NCBI GenBank assembly: GCA_028288165.1
Contig: JAQBOG010000016.1
Location: forward strand, 1-38,476
Length of the DNA stretch: 38,476 bases
DNA from: Sphingobacteriales bacterium
Lineage (GTDB): Bacteria; Bacteroidota; Bacteroidia; Sphingobacteriales; Sphingobacteriaceae
Reading direction: 5' to 3'
A model generated the notes under the pieces. The model did no database searches and was not told the origin of the DNA. It saw only the letters and a list, made by a program, of their open reading frames with translations. Positions 1-8,785 of this stretch are shown here, piece after piece. Both the position numbers and the translations under genes were made by a program. Within the stretch, counting starts at the first letter, position 1; each line of letters opens with the position of its first letter.

Positions 1-127
1 GCTTTAACGCAAAAATAAAAGCTTTCCGGTCTGCATTTAGAGGTGTGAAAAATGTTAGCTTCTTCCTTTTTAGACTTTCAAATATTTATGCCTAAAAAAC
101 TAATCCCACAACTTTTCCGATTGATCC
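1..127 (+). mobile_element. Right end of an ISAon1-like insertion sequence
   Basis: The segment holds the last codons of a transposase and ends at base 127 with CAACTTTTCCGATTGATCC (109-127). This is the exact reverse complement of GGATCAATCGGAAAAGTTG at 38350-38368, where another copy of the element starts. The 19-base match fixes the terminal inverted repeat. Only this end of the copy is present; the rest lies outside the window. Confidence 0.75.
3..95 (+). CDS. IS transposase, C-terminal fragment (partial)
   Basis: An open frame runs in from the window edge and stops with TAA at 93-95, giving 30 residues that start FNAKIKAFRSAFRG and end FRLSNIYA. The basic, aromatic tail resembles the C-terminus of the DDE transposase encoded by the second ORF of ISAon1-type elements, from memory of the family. 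The stop lies 32 bases before the inner-to-outer end of the element at 127, the usual place for the last transposase codon. The gene is cut by the window edge rather than visibly broken, so its activity cannot be judged. Confidence 0.65.
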   Translation, partial: FNAKIKAFRSAFRGVKNVSFFLFRLSNIYA

Positions 128-164
128 AAAAATTCCTGCCAGCTTGAAAAGCAAAATCAAAGCA

Positions 165-2030
165 TTAATAATCAAGGTATTGCTGATGAACTTCCTGCAT
201 ATACGCCTTTCCATACCTTAAATTTTCATTCTTACTCACAACGTCAGTCGGATTCTTTTCATAGATAATCTGCTTGCCTATATTATCAAAAGATACCATT
301 TGAGTATTGGTAACAAATCCAAAACCATTATCCCAATTAAAAAAACTGAATTCTTTGGAAGATGGGTTAAATAAATCCTTACTCCACTTATATTCGGAGG
401 AGCTCATTTGTAGTTGGTTTAAAAGGGTGGCTGCAATATCCGTCTGATTACCAATTTTCGAAAACTTTTTACCTCTGTATTCGGGCTTAATAACATCACC
501 AAAAAGGATCAAAGGAATACTATATCTTCTTGGGTGAAAATTCTCTGACTCATTTTTCGGTAAACGGTGACCATGATCTGCAACTATAAGGAATAAGGTA
601 TTTTTATAAACAGGCTGTTTTTCAAGTGATTTAATGTAGGAGCCAATGCATGAATCGGTATAATAAGCAGTGCTTCTAAATTTATTTTCTACGTTATCAC
701 CTTTAAAATGTGCTTTAACAGGTAATTCAAATGGCTCATGATTGGTAAGTGTTAATATAGTAGAAAAAAATGGTTGTTTAAATTTCGCTAAATCAGTAGC
801 ATTTTTTTGAAAAACCTGACCGTCATAAGTTCCCCATTTCGAATTCATATCCTTCGAAGCGAATGAATGTTCATCAACTAGTTTCTGATAATCATGGCTA
901 AACACATATGACTTTAAATTGAAAAACTCACTTTCGCCACCATAATAAAAGGAAGTTGAATAACCCGACTTAGTCAATGATCTCGCTATTGATGGAAGCT
1001 TCTCTTGCTTGTCATTCTGATTAATAATGCTTTTAATAGCTTGTGAAGGAAATCCGCTTAATGCGCCAATAATGCCTTTATCCGTCCGTCCGCCAGTAGA
1101 ATAAATGTTGTTAAACAACACACCTTTGGATATCAGGTTTTCGAGATTGGGCGTTATACCTTTTTCTCCACCCAAGCTTTCGATTAAATCGGATGTAAAG
1201 CTTTCCAGTATGATGAAAACGATATTGGGTCTGTTCGTTGTTAAAATATTTTGAGTGTCAGGTAGATTATCCTGATAAAGTTCAGCAACTATTTCCCTAG
1301 CCTCCTCTGGTTTAAAATAAGAATAGGGATTTCCACCTCCGTTTTTATTATTAAGAATGTCTTGTATAAAATTCCATTCTGTATTTACTGCCGCATGATT
1401 TAAAATAGGTTTAGTAGAAAAATACGCCATACTTTGATTAATAGGCGATAATTGCCAGCCGCCGCGAATAAGTAAGAAAGCTATTCCGAGTAAAAGGATA
1501 CTTAAACCACCTTTGATGAAGGCAGGAATCGTGTTTCTCGGCATTTTGTACTCAATTACTTTCTTCGCCAACAACACATTCGCAACCACCAGTATGGCAA
1601 AAACAAGGAGCGAAAACATAATCGGGGAGGAAGTACTTGAGGCTATAGCTTCATTCGGCGTATTTATTGCAAAATCAAGCGCTTTGAAATTTATTTTAGA
1701 CCCCCATTCCCGGTAAATATTAAAGTTGAAAATGCTGATTAATGAAAATATGATAATTAACGCATTAACGTAATACTTTAAAACTTTGGATGGAATTGGG
1801 CTTCTTTTAAAAAACCAAAAAATAATGAAAGTAAGTAGGGGTAGTACCGAAACATATCCAGCCATAGAAGCATCTAGCCTTAAACTATAAAGGAAGGTAG
1901 TTGCTACTTCAAATAAATTTGTGCCCCTTAATTTTTCTCTAAAGTATAGCAGGAAAACTATCCGGTCGATTAAGAAAAAGACCATCCAAAAAAAGAGAAA
2001 ACGCAATAAAACAACAAAGCTTTTTAACAT
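165..2030 (-). CDS. LTA synthase / sulfatase family membrane protein
   Basis: This 621-residue protein has about five membrane segments in its first 190 residues (near 5-30, 58-75, 85-105, 137-155 and 175-190), followed by an extracytoplasmic alkaline-phosphatase-fold sulfatase domain. Active-site features are visible: the metal-ligand Glu276 in NIVFIILES, the nucleophile-position Thr316 in STGGRTDKG, and Asp485-His486 in VADHGHR. In Firmicutes such proteins polymerise glycerol phosphate. In Bacteroidota, which lack lipoteichoic acid, they are presumed phosphoethanolamine or phosphoglycerol transferases acting on lipids or glycans at the periplasmic face. The substrate is unknown. The gene follows the exported-protein gene upstream on the same strand by 62 bases, so the two may be co-transcribed. 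Its 3' end lies close to the IS terminus at 127 but is intact. Confidence 0.85.
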   Translation of the reverse strand: MLKSFVVLLRFLFFWMVFFLIDRIVFLLYFREKLRGTNLFEVATTFLYSLRLDASMAGYVSVLPLLTFIIFWFFKRSPIPSKVLKYYVNALIIIFSLISIFNFNIYREWGSKINFKALDFAINTPNEAIASSTSSPIMFSLLVFAILVVANVLLAKKVIEYKMPRNTIPAFIKGGLSILLLGIAFLLIRGGWQLSPINQSMAYFSTKPILNHAAVNTEWNFIQDILNNKNGGGNPYSYFKPEEAREIVAELYQDNLPDTQNILTTNRPNIVFIILESFTSDLIESLGGEKGITPNLENLISKGVLFNNIYSTGGRTDKGIIGALSGFPSQAIKSIINQNDKQEKLPSIARSLTKSGYSTSFYYGGESEFFNLKSYVFSHDYQKLVDEHSFASKDMNSKWGTYDGQVFQKNATDLAKFKQPFFSTILTLTNHEPFELPVKAHFKGDNVENKFRSTAYYTDSCIGSYIKSLEKQPVYKNTLFLIVADHGHRLPKNESENFHPRRYSIPLILFGDVIKPEYRGKKFSKIGNQTDIAATLLNQLQMSSSEYKWSKDLFNPSSKEFSFFNWDNGFGFVTNTQMVSFDNIGKQIIYEKNPTDVVSKNENLRYGKAYMQEVHQQYLDY

Positions 2031-2092
2031 CAGCGCAAAGTATAAAAAAATGAGCTGGCTAAAAAGCTTTGTATTTAAAACGGTCTTGTTAT

Positions 2093-2761
2093 TTAACGAC
2101 CACCACGCATCATTTGGGAAAGTTGATCCATCGTAATTTCTTCAAAATCCTTTGAAGCGCTAAAGGTGCCAGCAGGTACAGATTCCGCCTTAACTTCTTT
2201 AAGGATGGCTTTGGTTACTATGCCATTCATAACATAAGTAGTAAATTCTATAGGTATCCCAAGATTTTTATCATAAAAGCGAGTTAAGGGATTAACCACT
2301 AAATCTACATCCTTGGTTAGCCATGCAGAAAAGGTTTTGTTGCTTTTACTTTCTACAACATCATATTTAATAGCGTTGTAATTTCCTATTTTCTTTGTTT
2401 CGGATGTAGCCTTTAATGTTAACTGGGGCATTTTATCTTGCATGTTCTCTTGATCGGCAGGAGTAAGAATGACAGAAAACTTTTTATTCATCATAGGCAA
2501 ATCCATAAGTATGCGTTCATATTCCTTTTTGTTATTTATAATTGAGGTTGAACTAAACATGGGAGTTCTCGTTTGCATGCTTGCAGAATCGCCCTTGAAA
2601 TAGATTTTTAACTCTTTCGGAAAGTTACTTCCAAATGCCTTCATCTGCTCAGGGAAGTCATACTCAACATTATAGGTAATTGAACCTTCATTAATTTTGC
2701 TTTGTGCAAATACGGAAGCTCCTGATATGATCAAAGCAGCTATGAACAATATTCTTTTCAT
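2093..2761 (-). CDS. Exported protein, DUF4412/GLPGLI-like
   Basis: The 222-residue product starts with a clear Sec signal peptide (MKRILFIAALIISGASVFAQ, cleavage about residue 20). The mature part alternates short beta segments: an early GSITYNVEYDFP strand, later an IGNYNAIKYDV strand and a TAWL-like SAWLTKDV segment. This pattern of strands measuring out a shell is seen in periplasmic DUF4412 and GLPGLI-type proteins of Bacteroidota, whose function is unknown. The tail ends in a Met/Gly/Arg-rich stretch (MMRGGR). It is transcribed away from the operon that starts at 2925 and precedes the LTA-synthase-like gene. The family assignment is tentative; the signal peptide and export are firm. Confidence 0.65.
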   Translation of the reverse strand: MKRILFIAALIISGASVFAQSKINEGSITYNVEYDFPEQMKAFGSNFPKELKIYFKGDSASMQTRTPMFSSTSIINNKKEYERILMDLPMMNKKFSVILTPADQENMQDKMPQLTLKATSETKKIGNYNAIKYDVVESKSNKTFSAWLTKDVDLVVNPLTRFYDKNLGIPIEFTTYVMNGIVTKAILKEVKAESVPAGTFSASKDFEEITMDQLSQMMRGGR

Positions 2762-2924
2762 TTCTATAAGTTTGGTTAAATAGATTAGTTAAGGTACAAA
2801 TTGTTACCAGAATCTTTACCACAATAAAATCAATTATTAACAAAGCCTCCTTTAACTATTTAAAAATGTTCTTTTAATTAATTATAGTTGCAAGTATGTC
2901 CTAAAATTTCTGTTCATTTACACA

Positions 2925-3722
2925 ATGATGAAATTTTGTACACTTATTTTCTCTCTGATTAGTTTTTCTGTTTCCGCCCAATTAAGTTCTGGAGCTAGAA
3001 TTGTCGCGATGGGAAATGCTGGTGTAGCAATGCAAGATGTATGGTCACTAATAGGAAATCAGGCTGGAATAGCTGGAATTGATAAACCAATTATTTCAGC
3101 TGGATATGAGCAACGTTTTCTGGATAAAGATCTGAATGCTCAATCATTAGTTATTGTTTTTCCAATTAAAAATAGTGTTTTTGGAGCTAGTTTTCAAAAG
3201 TATGGTATTAGCTCTTTTAACGAGCAAAAAGCGGGCTTAAGTTATGCGAAGCAATATGGTTCTAATTTGAACTTAGCTATAAACGTCAATTTTCATCAGC
3301 TTAAAATTTCATCTTATGGTAATGCTAATACATTTTCTACGGAGGTTGGCCTTCAATACAAACTGAATAAAATATTAACCGTCGGCGCTCATATCGCAAA
3401 CCCAAACAGAAGCAACTATAGTCAAGACTTAAATGTATCGATACCTGTTAGTATGCAATTGGGATTAGCATATCGTGTTAGTGATCAACTATTGGTGGTG
3501 AATACCTTCGACAAGACACTTGGATATCCAACCGATTTTAAAATTGGTGGAGAATATAAAGTAATCGAATGGCTATCAATAAGAGGAGGGGTGTCCGTTA
3601 ATCCCTTTAAACAGTTTGTGGGTATTGGTTTTTATTATCAACATATAAAAATTGATGTTGCTACTTCTTCACATGCTGTTTTAGGTTACACGCCACAACT
3701 GGCTTTGAGTTATGAATTTTAG
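2925..3722 (+). CDS. PorV/PorQ-like outer-membrane protein
   Basis: The 265-residue protein begins with a signal peptide ending near SVSAQ. The mature N-terminus LSSGARIVAMGNAGVAMQD, followed by a W-x-x-xGNQAGIAG segment, is the hallmark of the PorV/PorQ/UPF0164 group of outer-membrane beta-barrels related to FadL. Alternating amphipathic strands continue to a C-terminal aromatic residue (SYEF). Family members include the type IX secretion shuttle PorV and integral membrane proteins of unknown role. This protein is shorter than PorV (about 390 residues), so a generic PorQ-like label is safer. Its last 11 bases overlap the start of the next gene, so it is translationally coupled to the HhH barrel protein. 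Confidence 0.7.
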   Translation: MMKFCTLIFSLISFSVSAQLSSGARIVAMGNAGVAMQDVWSLIGNQAGIAGIDKPIISAGYEQRFLDKDLNAQSLVIVFPIKNSVFGASFQKYGISSFNEQKAGLSYAKQYGSNLNLAINVNFHQLKISSYGNANTFSTEVGLQYKLNKILTVGAHIANPNRSNYSQDLNVSIPVSMQLGLAYRVSDQLLVVNTFDKTLGYPTDFKIGGEYKVIEWLSIRGGVSVNPFKQFVGIGFYYQHIKIDVATSSHAVLGYTPQLALSYEF

Positions 3723-5769
3723 GGTAGCCATATTATTCGGTTTCTTTTCATTTGTAGTATTAAACAAGGTAAATGCACAAACGGAAAATGACTTTTCTAC
3801 GCAGCAAATAATTGAATCACTTTCTGAAAATGTTAACGAAGATTTTGATTATTCAGAACTAACTGAACGTTTAAACTACTACAAACTTCATCCAATTAAC
3901 ATTAATGACACTAATCCTCAGCAATTAAGCGAATTGGGGTTTCTAACAACTCTTCAAATAAACACGTTAATGCAGCATATCCGCGAAAATGGTGATTTAC
4001 TCGATTTGTTGGAACTTCAGGGCATTTCAGATTTTGATCCAGAAACTATTGCGAATCTACTCTTATTCGTATACATCAAGCAGGCGAATGCCATAAAGAA
4101 TTTGTCAATTACCGATTTATCATCAAAAGCGAACCACGATCTTTTAATTAGATATGGCCAGCTATTCCAAAAACAGGAGGGGTTCAAAATTCCAGATACA
4201 AGTAACAGATCGCGATATCTAGGTTCTGCAAATAGGTTTTTTGTAAGATATCGATATAGTTATGGTGAAAATATTTCATTTTCACTAAACTTGGAGAAAG
4301 ATGCAGGTGAGCAATTTATGTCAAGAAAATCAAAAGGATTTGACTTTTATTCAGGAAGCTTAGCCATTAAGAATATAGGGAAAATCAACAAATTGGTTAT
4401 TGGCGATTATTCTTTACAATTCGGACAGGGATTAAGTTTATGGTCTGGATTGAGCTTTGGCAAAGGTGCATCTGTAACTACTTTGGCAAAACAAGATGCC
4501 GGATTAAAAGCATACACTTCTGTTAATGAGTTTTCGTATTTACGAGGATTAGCAGCTACAATAAGCGTAAATCATTTCGTATTTACGCCCTTCATCTCTT
4601 ACCAGAACCTCGATGCATCTATGAGCAAAGTTGATTCTTTGTCTGAAAATGATGAAATCACGTCGTTAGGTTTAAGTGGGTTACATAGAACCCAATCAGA
4701 AATAAGCAATAAAAAAGCTGTCTCCCAACTGCTATTCGGATCTAATATTCAATATGCTCATAAAGATTTAAAAATTGGTTTCAATGCTTATCAGGCATCT
4801 TTCAATCGTAATTTTGAAGTCGGCAAAGCATTATATAAACAATTCGAATTTGCTGGGAAATCACTCACTAATTTTTCAACCTATTATAGTTACGCTTACA
4901 AGAATACTTACTTTTTTGGCGAACTGGCACATAGCATAACTAGTGGTTATGCACTGGTAAACGGATTGATAACGAGTTTATCACCTAAATTGTCCATTAT
5001 TTTATTGTATAGACATTATGATAAAGATTTTCACTCACTCTATAATCAGTCTGTTTCTGAATCGAGCTCCGCTATAAATGAGAGAGGGTTTTATACCGGC
5101 CTCACTTACAAACCAATCAGAACGATTGAACTTTCAGCTTATGCAGATCGGTTTGAATTTCCCTGGCTTAAATATGGTGTGGATGCACCTTCTAAAGGAT
5201 ATGATCTATTAAGTCAGCTTTCTTATACTCCCAATAAAAAACTAAAAGCCATGGTTAGATTTAGATTTAAGCAAAAAGAAGAAAATGATGATGTTTTAAA
5301 TACGGTAAATGTGCTTCAAACTGTAGGTAAATACAATTACAGATTCAAAGTAAGCTATAAAATCAATAAATCAATTACATTAAGGAACCGTGTCGAATTT
5401 ACTGATTATCAAAAAGAAAATACAGCAAAGGAATCTGGCTACTTAATGTATCAGGATGTGATTTATGATCCGATGCAATCCAAATTTTCAGGAAATATCC
5501 GCTTTGCGATCTTTGATACCAATGGATTCAATTCACGGATTTACGCTTTCGAAAATGATGTTTTATATAGTTATTCAGTTTTAGGATATCAAAATAGCGG
5601 AACTCGTTGCTATGTGAATGGCAGATATATATTAAAACGTGGTTTAGATGTTTGGTGCAGATGGAGCTTTACTAATTACGCGAATCTGGAGAGTATCGGT
5701 TCAGGGTTGGATAAAATTGACGGTCATATAAAATCGGATATCAAATTACAATTACGCTATCAATTCTAA
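3712..5769 (+). CDS. ComEA-like HhH domain fused to an outer-membrane beta-barrel
   Basis: This 685-residue protein has a signal peptide (to about residue 22, VNAQ). Residues 60-120 match the layout of ComEA helix-hairpin-helix repeats: PININDTNPQQLSELGF, then LMQHIRENGDLLDLLELQGI. The glycines of both GxG hairpins are replaced or missing (LGFLT and QGISDFD), so DNA binding is not assured. From about residue 140 to the end the sequence is alternating beta strands with aromatic girdles and a terminal aromatic (LRYQF), as in an outer-membrane barrel of about 20 strands. It overlaps the PorV-like gene by 11 bases and is followed two bases later by comEC. That context suggests an outer-membrane partner for DNA uptake, but this is inference; Bacteroidota proteins of this kind have no established role. 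Confidence 0.7.
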   Translation: MNFRVAILFGFFSFVVLNKVNAQTENDFSTQQIIESLSENVNEDFDYSELTERLNYYKLHPININDTNPQQLSELGFLTTLQINTLMQHIRENGDLLDLLELQGISDFDPETIANLLLFVYIKQANAIKNLSITDLSSKANHDLLIRYGQLFQKQEGFKIPDTSNRSRYLGSANRFFVRYRYSYGENISFSLNLEKDAGEQFMSRKSKGFDFYSGSLAIKNIGKINKLVIGDYSLQFGQGLSLWSGLSFGKGASVTTLAKQDAGLKAYTSVNEFSYLRGLAATISVNHFVFTPFISYQNLDASMSKVDSLSENDEITSLGLSGLHRTQSEISNKKAVSQLLFGSNIQYAHKDLKIGFNAYQASFNRNFEVGKALYKQFEFAGKSLTNFSTYYSYAYKNTYFFGELAHSITSGYALVNGLITSLSPKLSIILLYRHYDKDFHSLYNQSVSESSSAINERGFYTGLTYKPIRTIELSAYADRFEFPWLKYGVDAPSKGYDLLSQLSYTPNKKLKAMVRFRFKQKEENDDVLNTVNVLQTVGKYNYRFKVSYKINKSITLRNRVEFTDYQKENTAKESGYLMYQDVIYDPMQSKFSGNIRFAIFDTNGFNSRIYAFENDVLYSYSVLGYQNSGTRCYVNGRYILKRGLDVWCRWSFTNYANLESIGSGLDKIDGHIKSDIKLQLRYQF

Positions 5770-5771
5770 CC

Positions 5772-7868
5772 ATGTTTTTTAAAGGGGAAATACCGTTTGT
5801 TCGCCTGCTTCTTCCACTGATTGTGGGAATAAGCATTGGTTATTCCTTTCATTCTTATTTGCTTCAGATTTTATCATTTTATACTGTTTGCCTCTTCTCA
5901 ACAGTTTTTTTAACGCTAATAATTATATATAAAACCAGAATCGTCTACAGGAATCGGTGGTTGATGGGCATTACAATTCACTTATTACTAGTTGCATTAG
6001 GTTGTTACCTGGCAATTTATTCGAGTAATCGTTATTCGTCAAACAATTTTCAAAACTTCCATGCGGATGCCTTGGTGATCAAGGTGGTGAATGAGCCCAA
6101 TTTCAAAGGAGACATTATGCGTTTTGAAAGTAATGTGCTCACCTCCATAAAAGGAAAAGTTTCAAAACCTGTTAACGGGAAACTGCTTATAGCATTAAAA
6201 ATCGATTCTCTAAATCCCATTGTATTAAACTATGGCGATGTGTTATTGATCCCAGAGCACTTTACTGAAGTTGACCCTCCGTTTAATCCAGGCGAGTTTG
6301 ATTATAAAGGCTTCCTTGCAAATCATCAAATCTATCATCAAAGCTTTATCAATCAGCAACAACTTATTCTGTTAGCACACAATAAAGGCAATTCAATCAT
6401 TTATTATGCTTTAGGTGTCAGGAAAGATATGGTTAAAAAGTACTACCAGTATCTTAAAGATAAAGATGCTGCTGCATTTGCCTCTACTCTAATATTGGGT
6501 TATCGAGCAGATTTAAGTCCTGAAATAATAAGTGCTTATTCTAAAACAGGAACCATGCATGTTTTATCCGTATCCGGAATGCATGTTGGGATTGTGTTCA
6601 TTATCTTAATTTGGATTTTGAAACCTTTAAATAAGAATAAGCGATTACGTTTGTTAAGAGCCTTTTTAATCATAGCCGTTATTTGGTTTTATTCATTAAT
6701 TACGGGCTTTTCGCCTTCTGTTTGCAGGGCAGCAATCATGCTTACATTTTTTGTCTTCGGTAAAGCAATTAACAGAAGTCAGAATAGCTACAATTTACTG
6801 GCTATTTCAGCCTTTATTTTGCTCATTTATAATCCTTATTATTTAGTAGATGTGGGATTCCAATTGTCTTATATTGCAGTTTTTGGTTTAATATATTTTC
6901 ATCCTAAAATTTACCATTTATTAAATTTTGATAATTGGTTTTTGGACAAGGCTTGGAGTTATACTGCTCTTTCGCTAGCAGCACAATTAGCTACATTTCC
7001 ACTCAGTATCTACTACTTCCACCAATTTCCCGTTTACTTTTTGCTCAGCAATCTATTCATTGTTTTACCTGTAGCAGTGGTTATGTATGCAGGAATTTTG
7101 TTTCTATTTATTCCGTGGGATGTTATTTTGAAACCACTCGGAACATTATTAAATACATTAATAGGATTTACAAACCGTATTCTTTATTACATAGAACATT
7201 TGCCATACTCTAATTGGGATAAACTATGGATCAATTTACCGCAGTATATTTTGCTTTACGTTATTATTGGATGTGTAGTTTGGGCTTCTATTCATCGAAA
7301 CAAGTTAGCACTTACGTATGCATTTTTGACGTTATTGATATTTTCTGGAAGCATAGCTTTTCAACGAATATCAAATTTCGAGCGTAAGGAATTGGTGTTT
7401 TTTAGCTTGCGGAAAAATTCGGCTATAGCATTCCAAAACAGTCGAGAAACTGTAGTTTTAACCGATTTAAACTTATCTGATAAAACCTGGAGCTTTTCAA
7501 TAAATCCTGCAATTGATCGGTCGGGCTCGATAAATAAGAATGTCTGTGAACCTTTAAGTCAAATTCGAAATGAATATTATAATCTAAGCTTGAATTACAT
7601 CCAATTTGGCAACTATAGAATTTTAAGGTGGGATAAGAGCTTCAATAAGAAACAATATTCAAATTTACTAGAAGTAGATGCACTGTTGTTATCTGGCAAT
7701 CCTACAATTAAACTAGTTAATCTCATTAAAAACGTTCATTTTACTAACTTGCTAATTGATGCAACAAATCCTGATTATAAAATAAAACGTTGGAAAGACG
7801 AGGCTAAACAACTTCATTTGGATGTTCATGTTTTAAAGAAAAATCCAGCTTTCATTGTTAAATTGTAA
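5772..7868 (+). CDS. comEC: ComEC/Rec2 family DNA-uptake channel protein
   Basis: The 698-residue protein is an inner-membrane member of the ComEC/Rec2 family, which carries single-stranded DNA into the cytoplasm during natural transformation. Three N-terminal membrane segments (about 10-85) precede an extracytoplasmic DUF4131/OB-like region (about 95-195). The competence domain follows, with the diagnostic MHVLSVSGMHVGIVF motif near residue 260 and multiple membrane helices to about residue 530. The C-terminal 160 residues do not show the HxHxDH metallo-beta-lactamase nuclease motif of the three-domain ComEC proteins. It starts two bases after the barrel gene, indicating coupling, and its stop lies four bases before the crotonase start. 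Confidence 0.88.
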   Translation: MFFKGEIPFVRLLLPLIVGISIGYSFHSYLLQILSFYTVCLFSTVFLTLIIIYKTRIVYRNRWLMGITIHLLLVALGCYLAIYSSNRYSSNNFQNFHADALVIKVVNEPNFKGDIMRFESNVLTSIKGKVSKPVNGKLLIALKIDSLNPIVLNYGDVLLIPEHFTEVDPPFNPGEFDYKGFLANHQIYHQSFINQQQLILLAHNKGNSIIYYALGVRKDMVKKYYQYLKDKDAAAFASTLILGYRADLSPEIISAYSKTGTMHVLSVSGMHVGIVFIILIWILKPLNKNKRLRLLRAFLIIAVIWFYSLITGFSPSVCRAAIMLTFFVFGKAINRSQNSYNLLAISAFILLIYNPYYLVDVGFQLSYIAVFGLIYFHPKIYHLLNFDNWFLDKAWSYTALSLAAQLATFPLSIYYFHQFPVYFLLSNLFIVLPVAVVMYAGILFLFIPWDVILKPLGTLLNTLIGFTNRILYYIEHLPYSNWDKLWINLPQYILLYVIIGCVVWASIHRNKLALTYAFLTLLIFSGSIAFQRISNFERKELVFFSLRKNSAIAFQNSRETVVLTDLNLSDKTWSFSINPAIDRSGSINKNVCEPLSQIRNEYYNLSLNYIQFGNYRILRWDKSFNKKQYSNLLEVDALLLSGNPTIKLVNLIKNVHFTNLLIDATNPDYKIKRWKDEAKQLHLDVHVLKKNPAFIVKL

Positions 7869-7872
7869 GGTT

Positions 7873-8646
7873 ATGAGAATTATTGAATTTCATGTTGAGA
7901 ACAGAATAGGATTTATAACACTTAACCGTCCTGAAAAACGAAATGCTTTAAATCCAGAAATTATTACGGAATTAACGAGGACTTTTAAGGAAGCGAATAC
8001 TCATGCGGAAGTTAAAGTAATTATACTAAGGGCAAACGGCGACGTGTTTAGTGCTGGGGCTGATTTGGCATATTTACAACAGCTTCAAGATAACTCTCTG
8101 CAAGATAACTTAGCAGATTCCAACTTATTAAAGGATTTATACATCAGTATTTATACATCTCCAAAGGTAGTTATTGCACAAGTGGAAGGTCATGCAATAG
8201 CTGGTGGTTGTGGTCTAGCAACAGTTTGTGATTTGATTTTTTCCAGTCCTGAGGCAAAATTTGGCTATACTGAAGTAAAAATTGGATTCATTCCAGCCTT
8301 AGTTTCCTGTTTCTTGATTAGACGGATAGGAGAGAGCAGAACGAAAGAACTGCTGCTTACTGGAGATTTGATAAATGCCCAAACAGCTATGCAATACGGA
8401 CTTATAAATTTTGTAATTGAAAAAAATCAAATCCGCGAAAGCGTTATTAAGTATGCTGAACGGATTGCTGAATCTACGTCATCACAATCGATTAAGCTTA
8501 CCAAAGAATTGTTGGTTTTTAATCAGAATGCATCACTTTTAGAAAGTTTGGAGGTAGCTGCAAGTAAAAATGCAGAAGTGAGAACTACTGAAGACTGTCG
8601 GAAAGGAATCACCGCTTTTCTTAATAACGAAGAACTAAATTGGTAA
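7873..8646 (+). CDS. Enoyl-CoA hydratase/isomerase (crotonase) family
   Basis: A 257-residue crotonase-fold enzyme. The ATG at 7873 is chosen because the upstream in-frame TTG would overlap comEC. The oxyanion-hole and CoA-binding regions are clear: FSAGADLAYLQQL (about 59-71) and VEGHAIAGGCGLATVCDL (about 104-121). Of the two usual hydratase glutamates, the second is present in YTEVKIGFIP (Glu134). The first position is Gly114 in GGCGLA. That pattern fits enzymes annotated as methylglutaconyl-CoA hydratase-like or isomerases rather than classical crotonase, so the substrate is left open. It is last in the operon and has no obvious functional link to comEC. Confidence 0.85.
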   Translation: MRIIEFHVENRIGFITLNRPEKRNALNPEIITELTRTFKEANTHAEVKVIILRANGDVFSAGADLAYLQQLQDNSLQDNLADSNLLKDLYISIYTSPKVVIAQVEGHAIAGGCGLATVCDLIFSSPEAKFGYTEVKIGFIPALVSCFLIRRIGESRTKELLLTGDLINAQTAMQYGLINFVIEKNQIRESVIKYAERIAESTSSQSIKLTKELLVFNQNASLLESLEVAASKNAEVRTTEDCRKGITAFLNNEELNW

Positions 8647-8785
8647 ATCGATTAGCTTAATAATCTATAATTTTTTAATTAATGATGCGCTAATTTTGTT
8701 ACTTGACAAAGAAATTTAGCCAGTATCTTAACTTCTTATGGCATAGGTTTTGATTTTTGAAGTGTTCACCTAAATCAACCTACCT

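Noticed and set aside
128..150. Apparent extension of the IS inverted repeat beyond GGATC (CAAG...GCAG...AAT on both sides)
   Set aside because: Equal 127-base ends place the terminus at GGATC, and the outer similarity is short, gapped and best explained by chance.
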